In this document: one piece after another, positions 36,919 to 45,390 of the stretch
Numbering within the stretch: the first letter of the stretch is position 1
Layout: every line of letters starts with the position of its first letter
Assembly: GCA_026400835.1 (NCBI GenBank)
Contig: JAPLOA010000055.1
Coordinates: 62,001 to 126,000, forward strand
Origin: Planctomycetales bacterium
GTDB taxonomy: Bacteria > Planctomycetota > Planctomycetia > Planctomycetales > Planctomycetaceae
Length of the DNA: 64,000 nucleotides
Reading direction: 5' to 3'
Program-made: the position numbers and the translations under genes
Notes under the pieces: model-generated
Told to the model about the DNA's origin: nothing
What the model saw: only the letters and a program-made list of their open reading frames with translations
Databases searched by the model: none

Positions 36919-37152
36919 CTACCACGGCTGTTCGCGAACAAACGCATTGTCCGTTTCGCCGGGCTTGATGACAGCCTTTGCAGACGAGTCGGATAGAAAT
37001 CTTTCTGGAAGAGCATCCACCTCAGATCGACTTATCGACTGAAGATCCTCCTCTGACAAGACCATCCCGGCATCAATCAGACTCGATGCGACAGAGACAG
37101 GAGTCTGCGTGCCGACTTCAATGGCCGAATTCGTGAATTCGTTGTGTGACAT
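36919..37152 (-). CDS. Small acidic protein of unknown function
   Basis: 77 residues from the ATG at 37152, which has a strong GGGGAG ribosome binding site five bases upstream; this is the main evidence. Sequence begins MSHNEFTNSAIEVGTQTP and holds VLSEEDLQSISRSEVDALP. No signal peptide, membrane segment, Gly-Gly leader or recognised domain. It sits 38 bases after the oxidoreductase gene on the same strand and could be co-transcribed with it. Confidence 0.55.
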   Translation of the reverse strand: MSHNEFTNSAIEVGTQTPVSVASSLIDAGMVLSEEDLQSISRSEVDALPERFLSDSSAKAVIKPGETDNAFVREQPW

Positions 37153-37189
37153 GTTGCTCCCCGAACTAAACAGACTCTGTCGAAATTGT

Positions 37190-38266
37190 TTACTCGCTGG
37201 CCACTCGAACAATCAGTTTGCCAAAGTTCCGCCCTTCGAGCAGTCCGATGAGGGCGGCCGGAGCATTCGGAAGACCTTCTATGATGTCTTCACGAAACTT
37301 CACTTTTCCGTCGCGAACCCACTCACTCATCTGAGTCTGAAACTCCTCGAATCGATCTCCATAGTCATCGAAGATAATGAAGCCCTTGAACGTGAGGCGT
37401 TTAGTCAGAATCGTACGCATCAGCAGCGATAATCGATCAGGGCCCTTGGGCAGAGTCGTCTCGTTGTAAGACGAAATCAGGCCACAGACAGGAACACGAG
37501 CCTTCGTTTTAAGCAGCGGCAGCACCGCATCAAAGACAGCTCCCCCGACACCTTCGAAGTAGATATCGATGCCCTCATGGCAGGCGGCGACGAGTTCCTC
37601 AGGGAAGTTCGCGGCGCGATGATCAAGGCACGCATCAAAGCCCAGCTCGTTAATCACATACGCACATTTTTCCGCACCGCCAGCAATACCGATGACTCGA
37701 CATCCTTTAAGACGAGCAACCTGGCCTACAACTGAACCGACAGCACCGCTGGCGGCCGCGACAACGACCGTTTCGCCCATTTGTGGTTTGCCGATGTCCA
37801 GCAGCCCCATGTAAGCCGTGAAGCCCGGCATGCCCAGAACTCCCAGAGCAAGCGACGGCTGTGGCATTTTCGGGTCAAGTTTGATCAATCCGCTGCCGTC
37901 CGAGACCGCGAAGCGTTGCCAGCCTGACATTCCTACCACGAGGTCACCCTCATTGAATCCCGGATGCCGCGAGGAGATGACTCGCGAGACAGTTCCACCG
38001 ACCATCGTCTGGCCAACGTTGATCGGAGCAGCGTAGGACGTCGCGTCACTCATGCGGCCACGCATATAAGGGTCAAGCGAAAGAAACAGCGTTTTTAGCA
38101 GCATTTGGCCGTCATTGGGGACGGATGGCGGCAGTTCCTCGATCCGAAAATTGTCGACGATCGGCTTTCCAATCGGGCGAGAATTCAGCACCACTCTTTG
38201 GTTGATCAAACCATCCTTCGCGAAGGAGACGTCGAAATCCAGCGTTGACGCTTGCGACTTGGCCAT
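37190..38266 (-). CDS. NADP-dependent oxidoreductase, MDR superfamily (CurA / PTGR-like)
   Basis: 358 residues, normal for the zinc-free leukotriene B4 dehydrogenase / CurA branch of medium-chain dehydrogenases. Typical features are RPIGKPIVDNFRIEE near the start, LSLDPYMRGRM (about 65-75), GMPGFTAYMGLLDIG, the nucleotide-binding AAASGAVGSVVGQVARLKGCRVIGIAGG, and YFEGVGG. Such enzymes reduce carbon-carbon double bonds of enones and enals with NADPH in the cytoplasm. A terminator-like hairpin stands about 50 bases before the start codon. Confidence 0.9.
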   Translation of the reverse strand: MAKSQASTLDFDVSFAKDGLINQRVVLNSRPIGKPIVDNFRIEELPPSVPNDGQMLLKTLFLSLDPYMRGRMSDATSYAAPINVGQTMVGGTVSRVISSRHPGFNEGDLVVGMSGWQRFAVSDGSGLIKLDPKMPQPSLALGVLGMPGFTAYMGLLDIGKPQMGETVVVAAASGAVGSVVGQVARLKGCRVIGIAGGAEKCAYVINELGFDACLDHRAANFPEELVAACHEGIDIYFEGVGGAVFDAVLPLLKTKARVPVCGLISSYNETTLPKGPDRLSLLMRTILTKRLTFKGFIIFDDYGDRFEEFQTQMSEWVRDGKVKFREDIIEGLPNAPAALIGLLEGRNFGKLIVRVASE

Positions 38267-38316
38267 GAGTCTATTTTCCTGTAAGTCTGAGCTGATCCGC
38301 CTGTCTCGCGGCGCAT

Positions 38317-38365
38317 AAAAAAAGCCGACGTAATGAAATCTGATGAGACTTCAGTGCGTCGGCTT
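38317..38365 (-). terminator. Terminator-like hairpin in the leader of the oxidoreductase gene
   Basis: Read on the minus strand, AAGCCGACG and CGTCGGCTT form a 9-bp stem, with an inner TGAA/TTCA stem in the loop, followed by a run of seven T. It lies about 50 bases upstream of the ATG at 38266. It could end an upstream minus-strand transcript or act as an attenuator for the oxidoreductase. Confidence 0.65.
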
Positions 38366-38564
38366 ACTTGATAACTCGCCCCACGCACGAAACCGCGTTG
38401 CGATCTATTGAGTCGTCCGAAAGAAGTGCAGCCTACGGCCATGGATATGGCAGAGTTTTGCTACCCACGTTGTATCAACCGAGACCTGGAAAGCAATTCG
38501 CTTTCCACGGAGTTTGCTCCGATCCTCGCGGGAATCTGAAGAAACAGATTTCGCACATCCACAG

Positions 38565-38831
38565 ATGTCGACTGCCCAGGAATTCCTGACGCAACCGGGA
38601 CTGGCTCCTGCAGAGATCCCGGAATCATGGAGAAATGGGATCGCCAAGGGTGCCTGTCTCGGTTTTGCTGGTGCCTCTCAACACATCTTTGTAACGCATA
38701 TCAATCGACTGGTCATGTCGCTACGATACAAGCATAACAAAGACGCCAAACTCGATGCACACAGCCGCCAGCTTGTGATTGCTTTCATCGGTTTTAATGC
38801 TTTCAATTTTGCTCTAACGGGGTGCTGCTGA
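38565..38831 (+). CDS. Possible small protein overlapping the DUF2294 gene
   Basis: 88 residues from an ATG at 38565 (MSTAQEFLTQPGLAPAEIPE). Its TGA overlaps the ATG of the DUF2294 gene (TGATG), which favours coupling, and codon choice in the first third looks like real coding sequence. No domain recognised; the middle is mildly hydrophobic and the last residues are GCC. No obvious ribosome binding site, so this may be chance. The rest of 38366-38564 shows nothing. Confidence 0.3.
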   Translation: MSTAQEFLTQPGLAPAEIPESWRNGIAKGACLGFAGASQHIFVTHINRLVMSLRYKHNKDAKLDAHSRQLVIAFIGFNAFNFALTGCC

Positions 38832-39220
38832 TGATGACTCAGGGCGAAATGGAAGCGGCCGTCTGCGAGGGCATCTCGCGATTTGAACAGGAATACATGG
38901 GCCGCGGTCCAAAAGAGGTCCGCTGTTTTCTGATTGACGATCTGTTGCTGGTTCGTCTGCAGGGCGTTCTGACAGCCGCAGAACAGCACCTTGTGCAGAC
39001 CGCGGCACCGGAACGAGGTCGAGATCTTCTCAAAGACGTGCGCACCCAGTTGATTGAGATCGCTCGCCCAACGCTGGAGTCGCTGATCGAAACAATCACC
39101 GGGGCGAAAACGATCAGCCTGCATCACGACATCAGCACCATCTACGGCGAAGAAGTCATTATGTTTTCGCTTGCGAGCATTCCCCACGTACGATCACCTG
39201 CCAGAAGTGCTCGATCCTGA
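38831..39220 (+). CDS. DUF2294 domain protein
   Basis: 129 residues. MTQGEMEAAVCEGISRFEQEYMGRGPKEVRCFLIDDLLLVRLQGVLTAAE and the later SLHHDISTIYGEEVIMFSL match the DUF2294 family across its full length. Some databases describe the family as Na-translocating-decarboxylase-related, but no biochemical function is firm. Start is the ATG at 38831 or the adjacent one at 38834. Cytoplasmic, no signal. Confidence 0.85.
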   Translation: MMTQGEMEAAVCEGISRFEQEYMGRGPKEVRCFLIDDLLLVRLQGVLTAAEQHLVQTAAPERGRDLLKDVRTQLIEIARPTLESLIETITGAKTISLHHDISTIYGEEVIMFSLASIPHVRSPARSARS

Positions 39221-39520
39221 TCTCCAACAGACGTTCTGCACAACTCACCCGCTTGCATTGCCGAAACGTTCATCTCAAAAGTGTTTTCCTGCACGGGCCG
39301 ATCCGCAGTGACAAATGAGTGACATTGTTGGCAACGTTTAGTCAAACTTGTTTCATCGTGAACGTCGTCGGGAGTCCCTGCTACATCAGGCTGTAAAACA
39401 ACTTACATCGAGAATGCAACACAAATCCATCCGCCGTGCGACACGGCAAAGCGACCTTCGAACTTCACCACATGCATTTGTTTTCGAGATTCGAAGACTG
39501 CACAGGATCCTGAAAAGTAC

Positions 39521-39556
39521 AGGACTTGGAGCACTTCACTCCAGGTCCTCTTTCTT
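39521..39556. terminator. Probable bidirectional terminator between convergent genes
   Basis: AGGACTTGGAG and CTCCAGGTCCT form an 11-bp stem with one wobble and a seven-base loop, followed on the plus strand by CTTTCTT and on the minus strand by TTTTC. It lies in the 395-base gap between the DUF2294 gene and the convergent methyltransferase gene; nothing else was seen in that gap. Confidence 0.5.
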
Positions 39557-39615
39557 AGTGAATCCGTTGCGAATCCGTCACACGCGTTGACTTTAATGGC
39601 GGCGTCGCGGTCGCG

Positions 39616-40302
39616 TTAGGCTTGAGGCTGCTGATAGACATACGCGGCAAACTCATAGAGACCGTAATCGTTGCGAATTACGAAGTGGCGGCTGAGATTG
39701 CGGCAACAGAAACTGGCGAATGTGTCCAACGGGAGATGGAACAAGTCTTCTCGTTCCCAGTCCACCTGTTTGGACATCGCGTTGAACGCCAAACCATGAC
39801 GAGCTCGACTGAAGGCCAATGTCAGCATCGCCTGCACGAAGCTCCACATCTGCTCAAAACTCATGGAGCAGCGAGACGTAAAGATGCCGTTAATGATGAT
39901 GTACTCAAACGACTCCAGCAGCTCTGGCGTTTGCAGAATGTCCATCTGCCGAAAGTCGGCCTGAGGATACTTTTCCACACAACGCTGAATGAATTGTTCC
40001 GACAGATCGATTCCCGTGTATTCAATCGATGTAGCCGATTGCTTCTGTAGATGCTCGTAGAGATGACCGCAGCCACAGCCCAGATCAAGCACACGAACGG
40101 GCTGTGTCAGCGCGTGTCGGTTGGGGATCACATCCAGCATCACTTCGTAGCGCCGCACGGCATCCGGAATATTGGGCCAGCCCATGCCCAGCGCGGAATC
40201 GCCAAGTCGCGCATAGTAGGATTCGGTACACGTCCGAATCTCATGATAGCCGGGCAATTCGGAGTTGGTCGCGATCGATGAGGTGGATGTCTGCGTACTC
40301 AT
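39616..40302 (-). CDS. Class I SAM-dependent methyltransferase
   Basis: 228 residues from the ATG at 40302, ten bases after the previous gene; an in-frame start at 40344 would overlap that gene. Motif I is VLDLGCGCGHLYEHL, motif II about TGIDLSEQFIQ, then ADFRQMDILQTP and YIIINGIFTSR. Rossmann-fold methyltransferase acting on a small molecule or sugar; last gene of the minus-strand glycan cluster, so a sugar or lipid-linked sugar substrate is plausible. The tail LSRHFVIRNDYGLYEFAAYVY is typical of small-molecule methyltransferases in polysaccharide loci. Confidence 0.88.
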   Translation of the reverse strand: MSTQTSTSSIATNSELPGYHEIRTCTESYYARLGDSALGMGWPNIPDAVRRYEVMLDVIPNRHALTQPVRVLDLGCGCGHLYEHLQKQSATSIEYTGIDLSEQFIQRCVEKYPQADFRQMDILQTPELLESFEYIIINGIFTSRCSMSFEQMWSFVQAMLTLAFSRARHGLAFNAMSKQVDWEREDLFHLPLDTFASFCCRNLSRHFVIRNDYGLYEFAAYVYQQPQA

Positions 40303-40312
40303 GTGAAGCGTG

Positions 40313-41095
40313 TTACTCGACGACAAAGTAGGATTCATCGCCACTCCACGGGCTGCGTTTCAGGCGGATTGAGGACAATCCCAGAACCTCACGCACAGCC
40401 GTCGTCTCACCCGGAAACGCAGCGTGATTCAGTTCATCGAATCCGACGACGGTGCCTTGGGTCAAGCGACCGCTCAGCAACTTCAAACAGTCAACTGTAG
40501 GCTGATAAAGATCCATATCAAAGTAGGCCAACGCCACGATCGTTTCCGGATGTCGCTTCAAATACAGCTCCAACTGCTCCGGAGCGTTGCCTTTGACAAT
40601 CTCAAACTTACGAACTTCCGGCAACGGTGACTGCTGCTCACGCAGAGCCATCAGCTCTCGCAAATATTCAGCATAGTTATCAGTGACGGCATAAGCTCCG
40701 ACGTGGGCTGCATCGGCGGAACCATCTTCCGGAGCAACGGATGGAAAACCTTCAAACGTATCAAACCCGACGATGCGACGCCGGTGATGGTACGGCTCCA
40801 GAATGGATCGCAGCGACTGCATGATGGCCAGATTCTGACCCCAGCGAGTTCCAAACTCCAGAATGACTCCTGGGACGTTCACGATCTGCTGATAAAGATC
40901 GCTGAAGAACAATGTGCGGCGAACTTCCATCGGAAGCATGTACAGGCCGAGATTTCGAATCAGCTCATGCCGCGGAATCGGAGACTCCAGCAAACGGTTG
41001 CAGAGTTCCGTGCGACCATTCACGACATGATTCGGCATCACCGATCGATCAACAACCGGATTCTCAACCGCGTTTCTCGCACTGATCGTGGGCAT
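40313..41095 (-). CDS. SAM-dependent methyltransferase, TylF/MycF-like
   Basis: 260 residues from the ATG at 41095, which shares one base with the stop of the aminotransferase gene (TGATG). GVILEFGTRWGQNLAIMQSL is the SAM-binding motif, RIVGFDTFEGFP is the signature of the TylF/macrocin O-methyltransferase family, and ALAYFDMDLYQPTVDCLKLL with VVGFDELNH carries the likely metal-binding acidic residues. TylF and MycF methylate sugar hydroxyls on macrolides; in a cluster with sugar aminotransferases, methylation of a glycan sugar is the natural inference. Confidence 0.82.
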   Translation of the reverse strand: MPTISARNAVENPVVDRSVMPNHVVNGRTELCNRLLESPIPRHELIRNLGLYMLPMEVRRTLFFSDLYQQIVNVPGVILEFGTRWGQNLAIMQSLRSILEPYHHRRRIVGFDTFEGFPSVAPEDGSADAAHVGAYAVTDNYAEYLRELMALREQQSPLPEVRKFEIVKGNAPEQLELYLKRHPETIVALAYFDMDLYQPTVDCLKLLSGRLTQGTVVGFDELNHAAFPGETTAVREVLGLSSIRLKRSPWSGDESYFVVE

Positions 41096-42396
41096 CAACC
41101 GGCCTCTCGCAATTTGGTATCTCGATGAACAACTTCGCGGACAGTGATCACCGGCCGAGCCGGATCTGCCGGATGGTGCTGCAGGCAATTCTCTGAACTG
41201 GACCACAGTCGCCGAACCTCAGCCGCGTGCTGGTGCAGAAGTCTCAACAACAAGCCAACCTTATGAGCATCCGCGGGAGTCACGGCCGGCCCTGTGGGCA
41301 ACTGCAACACTGTTCTGGACAGAGTCTCGGTGATATCCAGCGGCACTCGAACATGCCGTCCGGAATCCGCGCTGCGATAAGGTTCGGCCTGATGACATCC
41401 CGGCGAAAAATAGCTTCGAGCGAACACGCCTTCTGCTCTCATCAGACTCACAATCTGATCACGATTCAGCCCGAACTGCTGTTCGTCGACCGTCAGAACG
41501 AGGTACTGTCCGTTGCTCTCATTGCCTTCCGGAGTCGACAGGAGTGACAGTCCGTTCAATGATTGACAATGGCAGGCATACACCATGCGATTTGCTCGAT
41601 TCGCCGCAACTCGGCCGGACATCGTGGCAATGGAATGCAGCCCCGCGACCGCTGACAGCTCGTGCATTTTGCCGTTCGTGCCGACGTCGGAGATCTCCGT
41701 GAGTCCTGAAATCCCGAAGGCTCTCAGCCGGCGACAACGGTCAGCGACTCCATCATCATTCGTGACGATCGCGCCACCTTCGAAGGCGTGAACAAACTTT
41801 GTGGCATGGAAACTGAAGACTTCCGCGTCTCCGAAATTCCCCACAGGAACTCCGTCCTGCTGACACCCGAAAGCGTGACTGGAATCATAAAGCAGTCGTA
41901 GTCGTCGACTTCGACACAGTTCTTCCAGCTGCCGTGTGCGACAAACATGGCCCCACAAATGCACTGGCAGAATCGCCGACGTTCGAGGCGTGATGCACTC
42001 TTCGGCGGATTTCAGATCCAGAGTATGCGTCTGAGGTTCCACATCCGCAAAGACCGGGTCAAGACCGATCCATTCCAGCGCATGCGCCGTGGCGATGAAG
42101 GTAAATGCGGGAACAATCACTTCGCCGCTGAGATGCAAAGCTCGTGCTGCGATCTGAAGAGCGATTGTGGCGTTGCAGGTGGCGATTGCATGTCTGGTGC
42201 GACACACACGGGCGATTGCTGATTCGAATTCCTGCAGTCGAGGCCCGTTGTTCGTCAATTGCCCCGATCGCATCACGCTGTCAATGTCGGCCAGCATCGC
42301 CTCCGGATTGATCAGAATTGGCTGTCCCACGTGAAGTGGTTTCCGGAACGCCGGTGCACCGCCAAAAGCAGCCAGTTGAAAAGGAGAAGACTTCAC
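41095..42396 (-). CDS. DegT/DnrJ/EryC1/StrS aminotransferase
   Basis: 433 residues, GTG start overlapping the upstream stop (GTGA). PLP-dependent sugar aminotransferase family that converts keto-sugar nucleotides to amino sugars. Visible: the substrate/N-terminal motif GQLTNNGPRLQEFE, VPAFTFIATAHALEWIGLDPVFADVEPQT, the cofactor Asp in YDSSHAFG (Asp171) and the Schiff-base lysine in SFHATKFVHAFEGGAIVTND (Lys200). The C-terminal 40 residues are longer than usual and Arg/His rich. Part of the glycan cluster 39.6-46.6 kb. Confidence 0.92.
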   Translation of the reverse strand: MKSSPFQLAAFGGAPAFRKPLHVGQPILINPEAMLADIDSVMRSGQLTNNGPRLQEFESAIARVCRTRHAIATCNATIALQIAARALHLSGEVIVPAFTFIATAHALEWIGLDPVFADVEPQTHTLDLKSAEECITPRTSAILPVHLWGHVCRTRQLEELCRSRRLRLLYDSSHAFGCQQDGVPVGNFGDAEVFSFHATKFVHAFEGGAIVTNDDGVADRCRRLRAFGISGLTEISDVGTNGKMHELSAVAGLHSIATMSGRVAANRANRMVYACHCQSLNGLSLLSTPEGNESNGQYLVLTVDEQQFGLNRDQIVSLMRAEGVFARSYFSPGCHQAEPYRSADSGRHVRVPLDITETLSRTVLQLPTGPAVTPADAHKVGLLLRLLHQHAAEVRRLWSSSENCLQHHPADPARPVITVREVVHRDTKLREAG

Positions 42397-43058
42397 ACAA
42401 GCTCTCCTGATCGTTCAACATCGGAGGAATTATGAATGCCGCAACTCGGGCCCTGACACCAGACCTTGATTCTTCCGGGAATCATCAGCACTCGTTCGGC
42501 GGAATGAACTGGCAGAAGACTCTGACGCACATTCTCCGGCATTGGCCCCGGCGATGACGTTGTCATAAATGCAGGACCGAGATCCGGGCGATACAGCACG
42601 GGGTGCCAGTCGCTCAGCACGACTTCCGGAGCTTCATCGCTAAGAAGGCCGACATATCCTGTCACAAAGGCGTGAACGGTCGACAGGTTCGGCAGAGTTC
42701 CCTGCTGCCTGAGTGTCTGCTGACGCCCCGTCTCATCGACCAGAAATCTGGCCTCGCACAGTTCGACCGCGTTCGCCATGCCGACCTGCGGCGCGCGATG
42801 AATGGCAAAGACAAATACGGTATCATGGCGGAGGAAAACATCCACCGACTTTGCCAGCCAGGGCTTAAGGTCCGACAATGAGGACAATGCTCGCGCGGCG
42901 ACAAGTCGGCGATAGGTGCGATTTAAGTCCGCGATCTTCGGCGGCAACTGAGCCAGAGCCACGGCCGCCGCGATTCCAAACGCCTCGATATCGTCCGCCA
43001 GAACCGCAGCGTCACGGCTTACGATCGCCGATCGTGTTGGCAAAGAGAGGACACTCAT
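42393..43058 (-). CDS. Unknown protein of the glycan cluster
   Basis: 221 residues, overlapping both neighbours by four bases (ATGA with the upstream GT41 gene, GTGA with the downstream aminotransferase), so clearly part of the operon. I do not recognise a domain. Features are an Ala-rich N-terminal helix region, FVFAIHRAPQVGMANAVELCEARFLVDE in the middle, and a C-terminal RVLMIPGRIKVWCQGPSCGIHNSS with two cysteines in a CxxxxC spacing. No signal peptide or membrane segment. Confidence 0.75.
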   Translation of the reverse strand: MSVLSLPTRSAIVSRDAAVLADDIEAFGIAAAVALAQLPPKIADLNRTYRRLVAARALSSLSDLKPWLAKSVDVFLRHDTVFVFAIHRAPQVGMANAVELCEARFLVDETGRQQTLRQQGTLPNLSTVHAFVTGYVGLLSDEAPEVVLSDWHPVLYRPDLGPAFMTTSSPGPMPENVRQSLLPVHSAERVLMIPGRIKVWCQGPSCGIHNSSDVERSGELV

Positions 43059-45211
43059 TGGAGGACTCCCTCATCGGACAGGATCAGAGCTAAGCCGCAT
43101 TCCGCCAGACTGATTCCACAATGCCGTCTCCACATCGCGCGGTAGACCGCTTCCAGATCTCGACCAAAACGTGCGCCATCGCAGAATGCCGCCTGCAGCC
43201 GACTTTGTAATGTCGACCGCAACTCATTCAACCGATCCCGATCAGACACCAGCGATGTCACGATCTCGAGATATTCATCGGCATCGCCCGCGATCAGCTC
43301 ATTCAATCCGCAAAAATGCAGACAGGAGGCTGATGCACGTGATCCGGCATAGGGATCCGCAATCGTCGGCATGGGCACACCCATCGACATTGATTCATAA
43401 ATCGTCGTGCCGCTGGGCCACGGAAAGACATCGAGCAGAATGTCCACGCTGGAGTAGACCTCCAGATGATTCAACGGAACATCTCCCTGCAGGTCTACTC
43501 GCCCAACATCGATCCCGGCCGCAGTGAGCTGTTCTAAAAGCCGACGTCGCAGCCGTTCGCTCGTTCCAATAACATCGCGAATGACTCGCAAACGAGCCTG
43601 AGGAACACGACGAAGAACCTGAGCCCACAAACTCAGGCACTCATGCGATAGTTTTTCCAGTCGATGAGTTGACCCGAATGTGATGTAACCGTTTCGCGTT
43701 GCCTGAGACGGCATTTCGATCGGCGTACCCTGCAAAGCCTGAAAGCAACAGGCCCCGTGAGGCATCGCCACGAGTTGCTCCGAGAAGAACTTCGCGGTCT
43801 GCGAACTTTCACGCACCGCGTCTACAAGCAGATAATCAATGCGACTCATCCCGGTTGTGTTTGGATAACCGAGGAACGAAACCTGGATTGGCGAAGGCTT
43901 GTGTGCAAATGCAGGCAGTCGATTGCCGTTCGTATGCCCGGCCAGATCAACCAGAATGTCGATCCCGTCTCCCCGAATGCGTTCGGCTAACTCGGTATCG
44001 GAAAGTTCGCTCGTACGGCACCAGCCATGCGAAAACTTCTGAACACGCTCTGTCAATCCATCGCAGCCGGAGAATTCAGAATAGCAGTGCACTTCCACAT
44101 TGCGGTGATCATGAGCTTCAAAGAAGGGCAGAAAGAATCGCATGGTCGCGTGACTGCGAAAATCCGGCGACACGTAACCAATTCTCAGACGCTTGTCAGG
44201 ATCTGTTCCGGATGCATGAACAAACGGAACAATGCTTTCTTCAAGGCTGCGTCCGGAGTTCACGTGCATTTCGAAAACGTCTTCACGACTCATCCCCGGC
44301 GTCAGGCTCGCGCAGTAAAGCAGATTGCTCATCATCCGACGTCGCAATGGCACTGAGTCGGCTCGTGCTTCCGTCTGTGATTCCAGATCCGCAAGGAGGT
44401 TAGCCAGTCGAACGGCTTCCAGAGCTTCATTCCACTGCCCAAAGACCGGCAGGCACTGACTAAGCCCGCTAAGGCCGGCGATCGAGCGAGGATTCAACTC
44501 CAATGCACGCTGATAATCCTGCAGGGATTGATCCGGCTGGTGCAGCTCCAGGAACAGATTGCCTCGATTCACAAAGGCTTCCGGACGCCTGGGCGCAAGT
44601 TCGATGGAACGATTCAGCGAAGTCAGTGATTCCTGGAATCGTCCAAGTTTTCTGAAGACCGCACCAAGATTCAGATGGATCTCTGGCTGATCCGCTTTCA
44701 GAAAACAGGCACGCTGAAAGGCCGACAGCGCATCGTCGACTCGTCCAAGATCACTATAGACCGCACCAAGATTGCAAAGCAGCTCGGAATCATCCGGAGT
44801 CAACTGCGTACATTGTTGAAGTGCTGATAAGGCTTCCGTCAGACGATTCTGTTTCCGCAGCGCGGTGCCCAGATGCTTGAGGGCGGCGACGTGTTTGGGT
44901 TGTTGTTTCAGGATTCGCCGACAGATCAACTCCGCTTCGCCCGCTTGATTCTGAGCCAGAAGCACAGCGACCAGGTTGACTTGATAGACGACATTCCCGG
45001 GCGATGCATCCAGAGCGTGACCGATGAACTCTGCGGCGTCTTCGAACTGTTTTCGCTGGAACGCAATCAGCCCGGACAAATGCCACGCTTCGGCATTCGT
45101 GGGATCCTCCTGAAGGATCTCCAGGTACGCGACCGCGGCCGCGTTCGTGTCACCGGCAATATGACGCTCATACCCATTTCTGAGCCGGCGCTGAATGCTT
45201 GTGGTCGCCAC
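43055..45211 (-). CDS. TPR-containing SPINDLY/OGT-type glycosyltransferase (GT41)
   Basis: 718 residues, GTG start. The first half is TPR repeats (about 1-290; for example PTNAEAWHLSGLIAFQRKQFEDAAEFIGHAL). The second half is the GT41 catalytic domain: LRIGYVSPDFRSHATMRFFLPFFEAHD, DILVDLAGHTNGNRLPAFAHKPSPIQVSFLGYPNTTGM, ITFGSTHRLEKLSHECLSLWAQVL and LLDVFPWPSGTTIYESMSMGVPMPT. Eukaryotic relatives transfer GlcNAc or fucose to Ser/Thr; bacterial ones modify proteins such as flagellins or adhesins. Probably cytoplasmic. It is the first gene of the tightly overlapping block and overlaps the next by four bases. Confidence 0.92.
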   Translation of the reverse strand: MATTSIQRRLRNGYERHIAGDTNAAAVAYLEILQEDPTNAEAWHLSGLIAFQRKQFEDAAEFIGHALDASPGNVVYQVNLVAVLLAQNQAGEAELICRRILKQQPKHVAALKHLGTALRKQNRLTEALSALQQCTQLTPDDSELLCNLGAVYSDLGRVDDALSAFQRACFLKADQPEIHLNLGAVFRKLGRFQESLTSLNRSIELAPRRPEAFVNRGNLFLELHQPDQSLQDYQRALELNPRSIAGLSGLSQCLPVFGQWNEALEAVRLANLLADLESQTEARADSVPLRRRMMSNLLYCASLTPGMSREDVFEMHVNSGRSLEESIVPFVHASGTDPDKRLRIGYVSPDFRSHATMRFFLPFFEAHDHRNVEVHCYSEFSGCDGLTERVQKFSHGWCRTSELSDTELAERIRGDGIDILVDLAGHTNGNRLPAFAHKPSPIQVSFLGYPNTTGMSRIDYLLVDAVRESSQTAKFFSEQLVAMPHGACCFQALQGTPIEMPSQATRNGYITFGSTHRLEKLSHECLSLWAQVLRRVPQARLRVIRDVIGTSERLRRRLLEQLTAAGIDVGRVDLQGDVPLNHLEVYSSVDILLDVFPWPSGTTIYESMSMGVPMPTIADPYAGSRASASCLHFCGLNELIAGDADEYLEIVTSLVSDRDRLNELRSTLQSRLQAAFCDGARFGRDLEAVYRAMWRRHCGISLAECGLALILSDEGVLQ

Positions 45212-45390
45212 GGTTCGTCCCTGAAACTACTCGGAGGCAATTCCTGCCGCTATCGAACGACAAGACCCATTCGCACACTCTCCTGTGCGCACACCTCCTG
45301 ATCAGATCGACGAACCAGGCCCTCGGGTTGGTCCTTTTTTTTGTTTTACGGGTAAACACCCAGTTCGCGTCTTCCCGATGGTCAGAGCCT

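Noticed and set aside
38678-39187. 169-codon frame on the minus strand
   Set aside because: Antisense to the DUF2294 gene, which has full family similarity; the frame is a shadow.
45310-45360. Run of eight T after a partly paired AACCAGGCCC/GGGTTGGT sequence on the plus strand
   Set aside because: The stem is interrupted by mismatches and no plus-strand gene ends here, so I do not call a terminator.
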